Made by a program: the position numbers and the translations under genes
Shown here: positions 25,160 through 36,119 of the stretch, piece by piece
Layout of the letters: every line of letters starts with the position of its first letter
Position numbering within the stretch: position 1 is the stretch's first letter
Assembly: GCA_016081115.2 (NCBI GenBank)
Contig: CM071924.1
Location: forward strand, 87,806,616 to 87,870,615
DNA: 64,000 bases
From: Rehmannia glutinosa
Taxonomy: Eukaryota; Streptophyta; Magnoliopsida; Lamiales; Orobanchaceae
Reading direction: 5' to 3'
The notes under the pieces: model-generated
Told to the model about the DNA's origin: nothing
Database searches by the model: none
What the model saw: the letters and a program-made list of their open reading frames with translations, nothing else

Positions 25160-26000
25160 GTATTAGAAAAGCTGAAATAACTTTTAAATTGTTTTAATCA
25201 GCATTTTCGAAAGTGTAGAAAATGAAGTTTGTGGTCAACCACAACTTTCTAAGGTTATTATTTCAAAATTAAACTTCATAAAAGTTGATATGAAAACTTA
25301 TTTTATGAAAATCAATTTTTCCTACAACTTAAATTTTATAAATTCAAGAGGCACAATAAGAACGACCAAGACTATAGATTTAAAAATCCTCTAAAAAAAA
25401 GACTATAGATTTAAAAAGTTTTGGTTATCTATGCATCAATCGCATTTCAACTATAGCTCTTCAAGTATATATAATAATTACCCCCATATATACTCTATTA
25501 CTTTGAAGTGGTTTATTTATATTGGCACTTTATAATTTACTGTTAAATGACTTATTTCATACACTAATTTGGCTATGATGTGAGCGTGAAAAAGATTTAT
25601 CAGAATATCATATTCTAATAATTTATTGTACTACGAGCAGTACAAGAAAAACTAGTTTACCTAAAAAAAATTTGTATGTAAATATTAAGATAATTGTAAA
25701 TTGTAGGTAAACTTATTGTAGGTAAAATATTTACCTACAGAATGTAAAACTGTTGGTATATACCTACAGAAAATCTATCGGTAAATTGTAAACTGTCGGT
25801 ATAATTTGATAAAATATAATATTTTTGTTTCTGTAGGTAAATACAAAATTTAGTTAATTTTTTTTTGTCGGTAAATTATGTTGATAAACTGGAATTTTCT
25901 TGTAGTGTAGGAAATAATTTAAAATATTAAAGTGACACCACGTCAAACATTTATGTAGAACATCCTACAAGTTGTGGTTAGGGAGACATATGTGTAACAT
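25160..26000. repeat. Dispersed host repeat, partial copy A
   Basis: Matches the repeat that forms the array near the window end. Shared landmarks are AACTTTTAAATTGTTT, TTGTGGTCAACCACAA, TAAAACGACCAAG-like CGACCAAGACTATAG, TTATTTCATACACTAATTTGGCTATGATGTGA and AATAATTTAAAATATTAAAGTGACACCAC. A CACTA-type element (25638-25907) interrupts it. Confidence 0.6.
25638..25907. mobile_element. Small CACTA-type (En/Spm) non-autonomous element
   Basis: The left end is CAGTACAAGAAAAACTAG and the right end is TTTTCTTGTAGTG, an inverted match to the CACTACAAGAAAA tip of plant CACTA elements, with one drifted base on the left. The interior is full of GTAGGTAAA / TTTACCTAC motifs on both strands, like subterminal repeats. 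The 3-bp flanks GAG and TAG do not match perfectly. Confidence 0.65.
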
Positions 26001-26702
26001 CACAAAATCAAATATAATCAATAAAAATTCAATACCCTTCACTTATTATATATAAAACTTAAGCGTTTTGATTAAAAATACCTTTGCAATAATAGCGCAC
26101 TAATACACTTAGATTTACCCACATTGTTTTTGCAAAAACTCATAAAGTCGTTTTTTATAAAATTAATTAGCACAAAGATTTATTGTTAGCAGAATATATA
26201 TATAGTAGGGATAATTCTGAAAACCATTAATTAGTCTCCATATACTTATTAATAAATTTACCTTATTTTACATATACTAATTTTTACCTTGTTTGTTGTT
26301 ATTATTGTTGTTGTTGGGCCAAACTCTCAGTGCCCGAATTTCCGTTCTAATTTTTTCCTTAACATTTATTGAAGTATTAACAGTTCAAATACAATTATTG
26401 AGAAATGAAGCCCAAATTTGGAAATAAATATTTTGTACCGCTTGATATTGATATTGATATTCAAGTGTCAATTTGATCATTATTTTATGTTAATTAAGAG
26501 AATATATATTTACGTAAATGGGTTTTCTCAAAATTACACGAGACTTGCACGGAACATGCATTTTTATATGTTGCACTGATACGTATTTGTCATCTATTAA
26601 AATTGTATATCTGTGTATAAATTTAAGTAAATGGAAAAAACTTAGATGTTTATACTTTATATAGTTATTTTAGGTATGTGGGTATATTTGCACATTTATA
26701 GA

Positions 26703-27343
26703 TAGGGATGGCAAAATTCCCGTGGGAAACCATCCCCGTTGGTATCCGAGTAAAATGGGATGGGGAATCCCCGGTTAATCCAGGAATGAGAGCGAGGATG
26801 GGGAATTCCCTTTTTTCTAAAACCGGGGATGGGACGGTGATGATATTTATATCCTCCACCCTATCCCCGTCCCCGATTAGGTAAGATGGGGATTCCCCGT
26901 CCCCCGTTTACCGATATATATATATATATGTGTATGTATATATGCGCATATATATTATTAATATTAATTATGTGTATATATTTTTATTAAATCTCAAAAT
27001 TAAACCTTCAAAAAATTATGTGTTTTATATTGTAATGATTTTTTATTTTTAAGATTACTTTGTATTTCGAATATTGTTGTATTTAGCTTATTTGTTAAGA
27101 TATTTTATATTGTGTAGTTATTATTAGATTAGTGGTTCATGGTATTTTTATTTATTTTAATTATTGACTATTTTAAATAATTTTTTATATACTTTCTTTT
27201 AAATAAATATAAAATGGGAACTCCATTCTCTAAATTGGGATTCCCCATCCCCATACCAGATTCCCAAAATGAGAAATGATACGACGCCTACGGGAGTGAT
27301 ATTTAAAATGGGACATACCATCCCGTCTCCGCCGCCATCCCTA
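26703..27343. mobile_element. hAT-type non-autonomous element, 641 bp, perfect 8-bp target duplication
   Basis: The flanks are TTTATAGA at 26695-26702 and again at 27344-27351, an exact 8-bp duplication typical of hAT elements. The tips are TAGGGATGGCAAAATTCCCG and GCCGCCATCCCTA, which match the plant hAT consensus (T/C)AGGGRTGGCAA. Subterminal GGGATGGGGAATCCCC-type palindromes occur on both sides. The core is AT-rich with no transposase; the frame at 26665-26859 is not a gene. Confidence 0.9.
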
Positions 27344-27351
27344 TTTATAGA

Positions 27352-27728
27352 GGTGCGAATAATGCTTTACAATAGCTTTTAATTTGAGACATCTAGCTAT
27401 AGTACTTATAAATTATAATTAGTTGTTTTTATTAAGGTGTAATCAATCACGACAAATTTGGTTTTTAACGATGATGTGTTTCCATACTAATAGAGCAAAT
27501 TCGGTCGCTATATAATTTCTGATGAAATTTGTTAGTAAGTTACCTTTTTTTTTTTTACATCTATCGATGAAATTATTACTTTGCGCCGCTAAAGTAATGA
27601 GGTTTTTTATTTTTATCATTGCTAAAATTATCGAAAAATGATGATGTACCGTGCTAAATTAACTATTTTTCCTTTTTTTTTTCCTTGGGACGACTTTTAA
27701 TTAGGTAATACTTGTGAATATTGATTTT
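27352..27728. repeat. Dispersed host repeat flanking the LINE (left part)
   Basis: Contains ATTACTTTGCGCCGCTAAAGTAATGA, CATTGCTAAAATTATCGA and GGGACGACTTTTAATTAGGTAAT, which recur at about 33130-33300 (TTTCGCCGCTAATGTAAT, CATTGCTAAAATTATCGAG, GGGACGAATTTTAATAATTAGG). These are two copies of the same repeat. This copy is split by the LINE, whose left target duplication is 27712-27728. Confidence 0.65.
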
Positions 27729-27841
27729 TGTTTTTTGCATAAAACATCCCAATGTGGGATGAGGGATTAAGGTCACATCCCCAACCTATTGATTATAATA
27801 GAGAAATGTTTACAAGAAAATAAAAGAGATACAACTCAACA

Positions 27842-30800
27842 TTATACTATCCTTCTCACTATCCTAAAAGATGGCAGTTGGAGTTGATCAATTCGCGCAA
27901 GCCTTCTAACTTCTATTGGGAGCTGAGAAGCAGAAAACTCTTCAATAGATTGCATGTTGCACCCCATGGTAGCAAGGAAATCTGCCACGTTGTTACCTTC
28001 TCTAAAAATGTGAGAAATTCTAAAAGAAGCTTTATACAAGTAATTTTTTATGTAAACCAGGTGATATCTACAATTCCAAGGACTAGGTAGTCTGTTAGAA
28101 ATGATAGAGCATAAGGTCAGTGAGTCTGTTTCAATCCAAAGGTAGCCAGTGTGTTGAACTTGAGTGAAAGATAGAGCCATAGCCAGTGTTGCACATTCAG
28201 CTTGCAGAGGGTCACACACTTGTATCCTAGCTGCAAATGTCCATCTGATGTTTCCTAGGTGATCTCTAAGGACCTCCCCCAATTCCTACTACACCTATGG
28301 TATTTTTGACAGCAACATCTATGTTTAGTTTCATCCATGGTTGCTGGGGAAGTTTCCATAAAACAGGAAGATGGTAGTTTCTGAGTGGAGTCTTGAAGTG
28401 TAAACCATGACCAATAGCAGTGTCATAACATCCCTTCCACATGTAAGCCTGAAAAATTTTTGCTTTCGAAAGAAGATGAAGATGATTCTCAACTTGTCTA
28501 ATGATGCTGAAATGAGAAAACTTAACATTATCATGCCTGCATTGATTCCTTGCTTTCCAGATAAACCAAAGACTAAGACATGGGATGAGAAAAGAAACAT
28601 GTGATCTGTGTGCAAATGGTGTGAAATTGTGCCAAAAGGAGAGGAAAATATGTAAGTGCTCAGTGTGTGGAGGTGTACATCTCATCCAAGATGCAAAATG
28701 GTGCCATACTTTTAAAACCTGAGCATTATGGAGAAAGAGGTGGGGGATAGTTTCAGTAGTGGGGGAATGGGGGCAACAGACACATTTAGAGGCAAGAGAA
28801 ATCTTCATGTTTTTGTAATTGCTGGTCCACAGGGACTCTGCTTTGGATGAGCCTCCATAAAAATATAGATGCTCAGGGAGGTAAACACTTGTTCCAAAAC
28901 TTGGAAAACATGGGTAAATGATTAATATCAGGAGAGATGGTATTATAAGCAGAAAAGACAGAAAATTTGCCACTAGTGGATAACTTCCACTTCATGGAAT
29001 CAACTTTTGTATCAGACAAGGGAATTTGACACAGTTTATCAGCCCACTCATGGCCTACAATGATTTGAAGTCTCTCAAGATCCCAGTTACCATTAGACAA
29101 AAAGTAATTAACAACAATGTTATCCAGACCATCTTTATTGCAGGGAATAGTATAATACAAAGGAGTATCATCATACCACACATCATGCCAAAAACTGATA
29201 GAACCATCCCCAATGTCCCAAATGATATTGTTATTCATCAAGGGCCTAATCTTGCACAGTCTTTTCCAGCCAAGACTATCCACAGGAGAGACAGAAGCCT
29301 TACAAATAGGCATCCCTCCTGCATACTTAGCATGCATAAAGTTGGCCCACAGAGAGGATTTCTCTCTAAGCCTCCACCAAAGCTTCATAGTAAAAGCTGT
29401 GACAAGCTGAGAGAAAGACTTCAAGCCTAGACCCCCATTCTCAATAGGAGTACAGACTTTGCTCCAAGCCACCAAATGAATTCTTTTATAATTGGTAGTA
29501 CTACCCCAGAAAAACCTAGCACAAATTTGTTCAAGTTTGTGAACAATGAACTTTGGAGGTTTAAGCACCTGAATGAGGTGAAGAAGCATGGAACTAAGGG
29601 TGCTTTTAATAAGCATCAGTCTACCCCCATAAGATAAAAATCTCCAGGACCAACCTTGAACTTTAGCTTGCATTTTAGCAATCAGGGGGAGAAAAAGTTG
29701 ACTCTGCTTGTGTCCTTTGTACAAGGGGGCACCAAGATAAGTGATAGGGAGGGATTGGTTAGAAAATTGAGTAAGAGTAGAGATTCTATCAATCCTCTGC
29801 TGAGGAAGATTCTTATCAACCACAAAGGAACTCTTGTGCTTATTAATAGCCTGCCCTGAAATATCACAATAGAGATCTAAGAAATCAGTAAGACTCTGAA
29901 GAGACTTAGCACTATCATTAGAGAAAATCATGATGTCATCTGCATATGACAGATGAGAGATGGGGATACCCCCTGGGAGTAATAGTACATATCAGGATGA
30001 TGCGTTGAAACAAAGAGTCCAGGCCAGAGGAAAGAAATTCAGCTGCTAATATGAAAAGAGAGGGTGAGAGGGGGTCTCCTTGCCTGAGGCCTCTATCAGA
30101 TTTAAAAAAGCCACAAGAATAACCATTCACAAGAACAGAGAACCAGCAGTTAGCTATAGCATTCTGAATCAAGTTTAACCATATAGCAGGAAAGCCCATG
30201 CAATCTAACATCCATCTCAAAAAAGGCCATTGGACTCTATCGTAAGCCTTAGCCATATCAAGTTTAAAAACAACGTTTATGGGTTCATGCTTGGCAGAAA
30301 TAGAGTGAATTAGCTCCTGAGCCAGCATAATGTTGTCACAAATAAGTCTATTCTTAAGAAAACCACTTTGACTGGGGGAAATGAGAGAACAGAGAACTTC
30401 AACAAGCCTGTTGTTTAGGATTTTAGTCAAAATCTTGTTTGACACGTTGCATAGACTAATAGATCTGTACTCACTCCAGCTAGAGGGATTAGCTTTTTTG
30501 GGGATCAAAATAATGGAAGTGGAAGTATAACACTTAGGAAGATGAGTCCCCCTGAAGAAGTCATGAACAACAGAGATGATATCATCTTTAATAATGTGCC
30601 AACAAGTTTGGTAAAAATGGCTAGAAAAGCCATCCGGGCCAGCAGAGCTATTGGGGCAAATGGTGAAAACAACCTTCTTAACCTCCTCTTCAGTGGGGAG
30701 AGCACAGAGCTTGTCCAAATCCACTGAAGCAGGGAGATGAGGCATAGGAAAAGGGCAAGCAAAAGAGGGGAAATTGACATCATTAGACATGATTTGAGAA

Positions 30801-31788
30801 AAGTAATTCACACAAGATCTCTGAATATCCATATCAGAAGTAAGAGTAACACCATTATCCACAATGTGGTGTATTATGGCTTTGGTTCTCTTCTGTTTAA
30901 CCAGATTATGAAAGTAACTCGTGTTTCTCTCACCCTCAACAATCCACTTACAAGCAGATTTTTGATGCCAATAATCCTCTTCAATTTTAGTAGCTAAAAC
31001 AAGTTCAGCAATAGCTAAATGAAGAGAGGAAAGATGTTCAGGAGTAGGACTAGCATCATAAGTTCTTTCAGAAATCAGAACTTTATCTTCAGCCTTGCTA
31101 AGATTATTAAAGATATTCCCAACAACATGCTTATTCCACCAATTTCCATTCTAGGAAGATGGGTAACACTAAAAGCAGGAAAGCAATCAGTCCACTTATT
31201 GTTCAGGAAAATTCTATCAAGTCTCTCCTGGAGCCTATTTCTGACCCAAGTATGCATTGGTCCCTTAAAGCCAGCATCATTCAAACCACAATCACTAGCC
31301 ATTTGCCCAAACTCAGTCATATCAGCAAATCTATTGGTGGAACTACCAACCCTCTCATCCTCATGGAGGAAGCAATTAAAATCTCCCCCAACCAACCAAG
31401 GGGAGTCAGCAAAAGCAATGGCAGAGGCTCTTAGGTCATCCCAAAGATCTCTCCTCTCAATTCTAGTGCTTTTAGCATAAACAAAAGAAGCCTGGAAAGG
31501 AAATTGGAGAGCAGGAGAAGAGAAAGAAACATCTAAGACTTGCTCACAGTCTTTGATAACAGTGCCAGAAAAAGAAGGTTTCTAGAAGACCCAGATTTTG
31601 TTGGAATGGTTAGAAACACCACTCTGAAACCAAAGCTTCCTACAATAGAGAGGGAAGTCAGGAGAAGACATAGGCTCAAGCAGAGAAAGAATGGAGATTT
31701 TATGTTCTTTACAAAGTAAATGAACATGATTAATTGAGGGCTTGTTATGAATGCCCCTCACATTCCAGATCAAAGCATTAACACTCAT
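27842..31788 (-). pseudogene. LINE ORF2: endonuclease-reverse transcriptase-RNase H (disrupted)
   Basis: Order on the - strand: APE-type endonuclease (about 31788-31075; WNVRGI near the start, GGDFNC at about 31380), RT (about 30862-29000; RQGDPLSPSLF near 30050, YADD at about 29945), Cys/His zf-RVT region (about 29000-28600; CVCCPHSPTTE) and RNase H (about 28330-27850; KLNIDVA, ETDSL, EGNNVADFLA). Breaks: TAG at 31582-31584 where Trp is expected, a frame change near 31140, a frame change just before YADD near 29955, a TGA near 28873, and frame changes near 28805 and 28275 (a G run). Catalytic motifs are otherwise intact. The stops look like C-to-T decay at methylated sites. Confidence 0.88.
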
Positions 31789-32112
31789 TTTTTGGGTTTG
31801 ATTTTTTGTCTTTGAGGCCTAGATGGCTTGGGAGGATCCTGAGGGGAACCATGGGGGGACAAAGAGTTTGCTCTTCTATGAAGAGCAAGTTTTTTCAGAG
31901 AGTTTCTTTCCTCAACTCCTTGAGGGTGAGAGAGAGGAGGTATACATGCATCATTACTCAGATTTTTGTGCTGATGACTCTCAAGAGAAGGACCAGGATC
32001 TTCAGTGCGAGTATCAATAAGAGGCTCATGAATCATCTTAGTGTATTGATGAAACAGATCAGAAGGAGGTAAATCATGGCCAATACCATCCTCTTGTAAA
32101 ACATTGAAGTTA
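31785..32112 (-). pseudogene. LINE ORF1 C-terminal tail
   Basis: An open frame runs from the 5' edge of the element to TGA at 31785-31787 and ends in a basic Arg/Lys/Pro-rich tail, as gag-like ORF1 proteins of plant L1 elements often do. The stop overlaps the ORF2 start in an ATGA arrangement (ORF2 ATG at 31788-31786), which hints at coupled translation in the intact parent. The N-terminal part was lost by 5' truncation. Confidence 0.65.
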
Positions 32113-32129
32113 TTGTGAATATTGATTTT

Positions 32130-33300
32130 ACCAGTGAATACTTATACAAAGTCAAACATTTGAGAATGAGTATTAATTTGGCTGAAATAAAAATTAAGCT
32201 CGATTTTTTATCATGTATATGAAAGTCTATTAATCATAGTCCAACCCAATAATTATATATGATCCAGTGCATGTTTGGAGCACTTTTGAAAATAAATTAT
32301 TTTTCTAAAAGCCCATTTAAAAAGTTACCATCAAACATGCGATTGAAGATGAATTACTAATATAATTAAGATAATTTTAGTCATAATTATAAATTAAAGA
32401 AAACTAAAAATTAGGTATGAAAAGCTCATTTTGCCTTTTGCTAAGTTGTTTGGAGTACCTAGTTAGGCAACAACTAGTTCTTCAAAGGCTTGAGTCCATT
32501 GAAAACTATGAGCCACCACTTGTTAATCATCAAATCCAAATAAAAGATTGATGTTCTACTCAAAATTTAAAATTTTATTGTTATAATCCAAACGTTCTTT
32601 TTAAATAAATGATATAATCCACATATGTAGACAGTGTGATTTTACTTTTATCGTATCAAATTTATCTATTCCATCCATATTCTTAGAATAGCCGGGCACT
32701 ACAACTCTCTACAACTTCGGATTGATACTTCAATTTGGAATTTCTATAAATCGGTAGGTGTTCATGCCAAACCCCCTATCTAGATACAGTCACACAAGCG
32801 GCTTTTTAAAAAATCAACTTGTATTGATATTTAAGTCGAAACAACTTTTAAATTGTTTAAATACCATAATCAACATTTTTGAAAGTATAGAAAATGGAGC
32901 TTGCAATCAACCATTCTCTCTAAAATAAAACTTCATGAAAGGTTGCTATAAGAAATTTTGTAATTTTTTCGGCACTAACTTGTTCGACTAACATTAGAAG
33001 TTGTCGGATATATCGTTTTCTTAATGAAACAACGTTATTTTGTTATTGTCATTGTTGGTAATCTATTGACAAAATAATGTTGTTTCATCAAAAAAATTAT
33101 TTATGTTATTGTTTTTCACATCTTGCAACGAAAATATTACTTTCGCCGCTAATGTAATAAAATTTATTTTTTTATTTTACTTATATTAACAGTGAATTTG
33201 ACATTTTCATTGCTAAAATTATCGAGAAAAAAAAGGGGTTTCATTGCTAAGTTAACTATTTTTCCCATTTTTGGGACGAATTTTAATAATTAGGTAATTT
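32130..33300. repeat. Dispersed host repeat, copy B
   Basis: After the LINE the host repeat resumes (ACCAGTGAATACTTATACAAAGTCAAAC, ATCATAGTCCAACCCAATAATTATATATGATCC). A shortened unit follows: ATTAATCATCAAATCC, AAAAGATTGATG, CACACAAGCGGC, AACTTTTAAATTGTTT. From about 33000 there is a second stretch matching 27440-27700. No gene is visible. Confidence 0.6.
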
Positions 33301-33330
33301 GTTGTGAATATTAATTTTAGCAATAAATAC

Positions 33331-33905
33331 TCATACTCATTTGGGAATCTTAGCCTCATCTTCCCTCCTAATTTTGCTCTCTACAAAAAAAAGTCCCCCC
33401 CAATGGGAAAGAAATGTAATTTGTTTTGCTATTTTTTCTCTTTTCATTCACCGTCTATGTGTTTTTTCAATTTCTCCCCTCAATAGGAGTAGTTTTCTCT
33501 CGTATGTGGGATTTGGTTTATTTTTCGTTTATAGTTTTGTTGTTTTTTAGATGTATTCAGATATTAGTAGATATGTTCTTCTGGGCCTCAATCGGAGTTT
33601 TTCATCAGTTTCTATTTCTAGTATATCTTCAGACTATAAAAGAGTTTAGTGTAGATCGTCCAAACCTTATTAGGAAGTTCAAGCAGTCACTCATCCAACC
33701 AAGAATCATATCTCGCTGAGTTTGATCTAATACTTCATGTTATGTTGTATCTGTTTAGTTTCGATTTTTTTCCCTCTCCTTACTGGTTTGGAAGGTGAGA
33801 ATTTATTTGAGCTCTTCCCGTTTGACTATAGAATATTGTATATTGACTGCTTCAAATTGATTAATAGAAAAATATATTTTATTGTTGTAAAACAAAGAAA
33901 AAGAA
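33331..33905 (+). mobile_element. Possible retroposon insertion with A-rich 3' end
   Basis: Compared with the paralogous host repeat at 32130-32150, this stretch is extra. It is flanked by related sequences AATAAATACTCATAC (about 33321-33335) and AGTGAATATTAATAC (about 33908-33922), which look like a diverged target duplication. The 3' end is A-rich (AAAACAAAGAAAAAGAAGGAG). The short open frames inside (33304-33719, 33737-33919) show no domain. A SINE-like or transcript-derived insertion is possible. Confidence 0.4.
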
Positions 33906-34939
33906 GGAGTGAATATTAATACAAAGTCAAGTGTTTGAAAATGAGTATTAATTCGGCTGGGATAAAAATGAAGCTTGATTTTTTATCATGCATATGAAAG
34001 ACTACTACTTATAGTCCAATGCCGATAATTATATATGATCACGTGCATGTTTGGAGCATTTTTGAAATGAAAGTGCATTCATTAAATTGACTTTCTAATA
34101 TGAATTTTTCCAATAATGCTTTATGCGGAATGTAATATGTATGGTTAAAGTACAATTTAATACACATTTTTTAGATGTAATTGAAAAAAATTGTAAATTC
34201 ACAAATTCACTTTTGTTTTCAAAACAGACTTCTAGAATAATTCATTTTTCCGAAAGTCCATTTAAAAATAACAATAATATACAATTTTTTCGCAAATAAA
34301 CTTCTATATATATATATCTAAAAGTCCATTTAGAAGGGGTTTTCATTCTTGTTTACTGTTTGGCTCCATTTGGAAATTCGAATTGGACTTATAGTCAACA
34401 TGAGTTGTATGGACGTTTGTATTTATTGCCTTATTAATCATCAAATCCAAATAAAAGATTGATATCCTGCTCAAAACTTTAAAATCTTATTATTACAACA
34501 TACGTATTTTCAAATAAATTTTATAATCCACGGATCTATACAATATAATCTTATATTATCCTATCAAATTTACCAATTACATTCATATTTTTGAATGGGC
34601 ATTAAGTCTTTACAAATTAGGATTGATACTTCAATTTAAAAGTTTTATAAACTGGTAGGGTCCTGCTAAACCCCCTGTCAAGACACAGTCACACATGCGG
34701 CTTAAAAAAAACAAATTGATTTAATATTTATGTTGAACTAACTTTTAAATTATTTAAATATCATACTATTTTCAGAAGTATAAAAAAGAAGCTTGTGGTC
34801 AACCACAGTTTTCTAAGATTATTCTCTCTCAAATCAAACTTAATAAAAAGTTGCTATAAAACGTATATTATGAAAATTAGTTTCCAATCTCTATGAAACT
34901 TATTAAATCAAAGAGACACAATAAAAACGACCAAGCCTA
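33906..34939. repeat. Dispersed host repeat, copy C, cut by copia LTR
   Basis: Carries the same ordered landmarks as the terminal array: CATAGTCCAATGCCGATAATTATATATGATC, GTGCATGTTTGGAGC, TAAAGTACAATTTAATACACATTTTT, ATTAATCATCAAATCC, CACACATGCGGC, GGTCAACCACAG and AAAACGACCAAGCCTA. It stops at 34939, where the copia 5' LTR begins. Confidence 0.75.
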
Positions 34940-36097
34940 TGTTAGAATAAAGTATTTTTAATTTTGATGATTTCACCCTAATATACTTTAGATTATTCAA
35001 AATCATTTTTTTGGGTGTTATATAACTTGGTTTTCGGTTTTTAAAGTATTTTTAACTATTACCGAACATCCTCAAGGTATAACGGAACCCGAAAGGCTTA
35101 GTCGAATTTTTTGTCGGAACAAAAACTCTCTGGACTAGGTCGACCTAGGTGGTCAACGGGTACCTGAAGTGGGTATTTTGCAACTCTCCATTTTAACAGG
35201 CATCTGGCACAAGTCGACCAAGTGGTCGCCCCCTGGTCGACCGGTCGCCCCACAGGTTGACCTATGCCAAATCACACTCAATGGTTTTTAAAATTCAAAT
35301 TTTATAACTTGTCGACCGGTCGACTCACCGGTCGCCCTGTTCAAAATCAGATGACTTTGAACTGTAGCAGACAACAAGATTTACTTTTATCACTTTATTA
35401 TTTTTGTACATTATTTGTGGATCTTTTAATCTTCTTTTTGCAAACAAAATTCAAATATAGGAGCCTGTGTTGAGATTTAAATCTTGAAGCTCCTTTATGT
35501 GGATCAATACAACACATCAATATACAAAGCACAACAAGAAATCAGTAAAATTCTCTAAGTCTTTATTTTCACATTCTTGTTGTATTAAGCCTAACATTTC
35601 ACATTCATATTTAGATTGATAGGAATTTCTTCTTGATTACACTTACACTTTTGAGTTGTAATATTTTCATACAAAGTGTAATCTTGATTATAATTGTAAA
35701 ATCATCCAAAACAAGAAATCCTTTCTAGTGTTCTTGTAGTAAGAACACACTTGGTTGATTACTAGGTGTTGAAGAGTTTGATGCTCTTCATAGAAGTGAG
35801 AAGAGTGTGGTGCTCTTCTAAGTTGGTATTGTAAGAAGAGTGTGGTACTCTTCAAGGTAAATGTTGTAATTTTTTGATATCAATAAAATGTTTTCCTTTA
35901 CGAAATTCATTCGAACATACTGGGTGGTAGAGCACGTAGGCTCTAGATGGGTTGAAGCTCTATAAATCATTGTGTGTCGATTTATTTTATGTACTTTATT
36001 CCTTCACCACCTTCATATTCTAAAAAGAGGGCATTAATTAGAAAATCGGGAAAATCTATTCATTCCCTCTAGATTTTCGTAGCCACTTGGACTAACA
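34940..36097 (+). repeat. 5' LTR of Ty1-copia (Sirevirus-like) element, about 1.16 kb
   Basis: Starts TGTTAGAATAAAG and ends GGACTAACA, directly before a TGGTATCAAAGCC primer site. GCCTA at 34935-34939 is the candidate 5-bp target copy. The LTR holds a cluster of GTCGACC / GGTCGACCGGTCGCC motifs (35140-35340), and later the motif GGGTGGTAGAGCACGTAGG followed by GAAGCTCTATAAATC (about 35920-35970). No matching 3' LTR was found; downstream DNA has been rearranged. Confidence 0.75.
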
Positions 36098-36099
36098 AG

Positions 36100-36112
36100 T
36101 GGTATCAAAGCC
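36100..36112 (+). promoter_or_regulatory. tRNA-Met primer-binding site of the copia element
   Basis: TGGTATCAAAGCC, two bases after the LTR end, matches the 3' end of plant initiator tRNA-Met (TGGTATCAGAGCC) with one change. It fixes the LTR border and the + orientation. Confidence 0.75.
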
Positions 36113-36119
36113 AAACTCT

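Larger units (their letters stand above)
27729..32112 (-). mobile_element. L1-type LINE retrotransposon, 4.4 kb, 17-bp target duplication
   Basis: TTGTGAATATTGATTTT stands at 27712-27728 and 32113-32129, a perfect 17-bp duplication. Read on the - strand the element holds the tail of ORF1, then ORF2 with endonuclease, RT, a zinc-ribbon/thumb region and RNase H, and ends in a short A-rich tail (GCAAAAAAC). It starts inside ORF1, so it is 5' truncated as is usual for LINEs. ORF2 has several stops and frameshifts, so it is not autonomous now. The exact duplication suggests a fairly recent insertion. Confidence 0.9.

Noticed and set aside
26665..26859. Open frame over the hAT element left end
   Set aside because: It crosses the element border and target duplication; the coding look comes from GGGATGG repeats.
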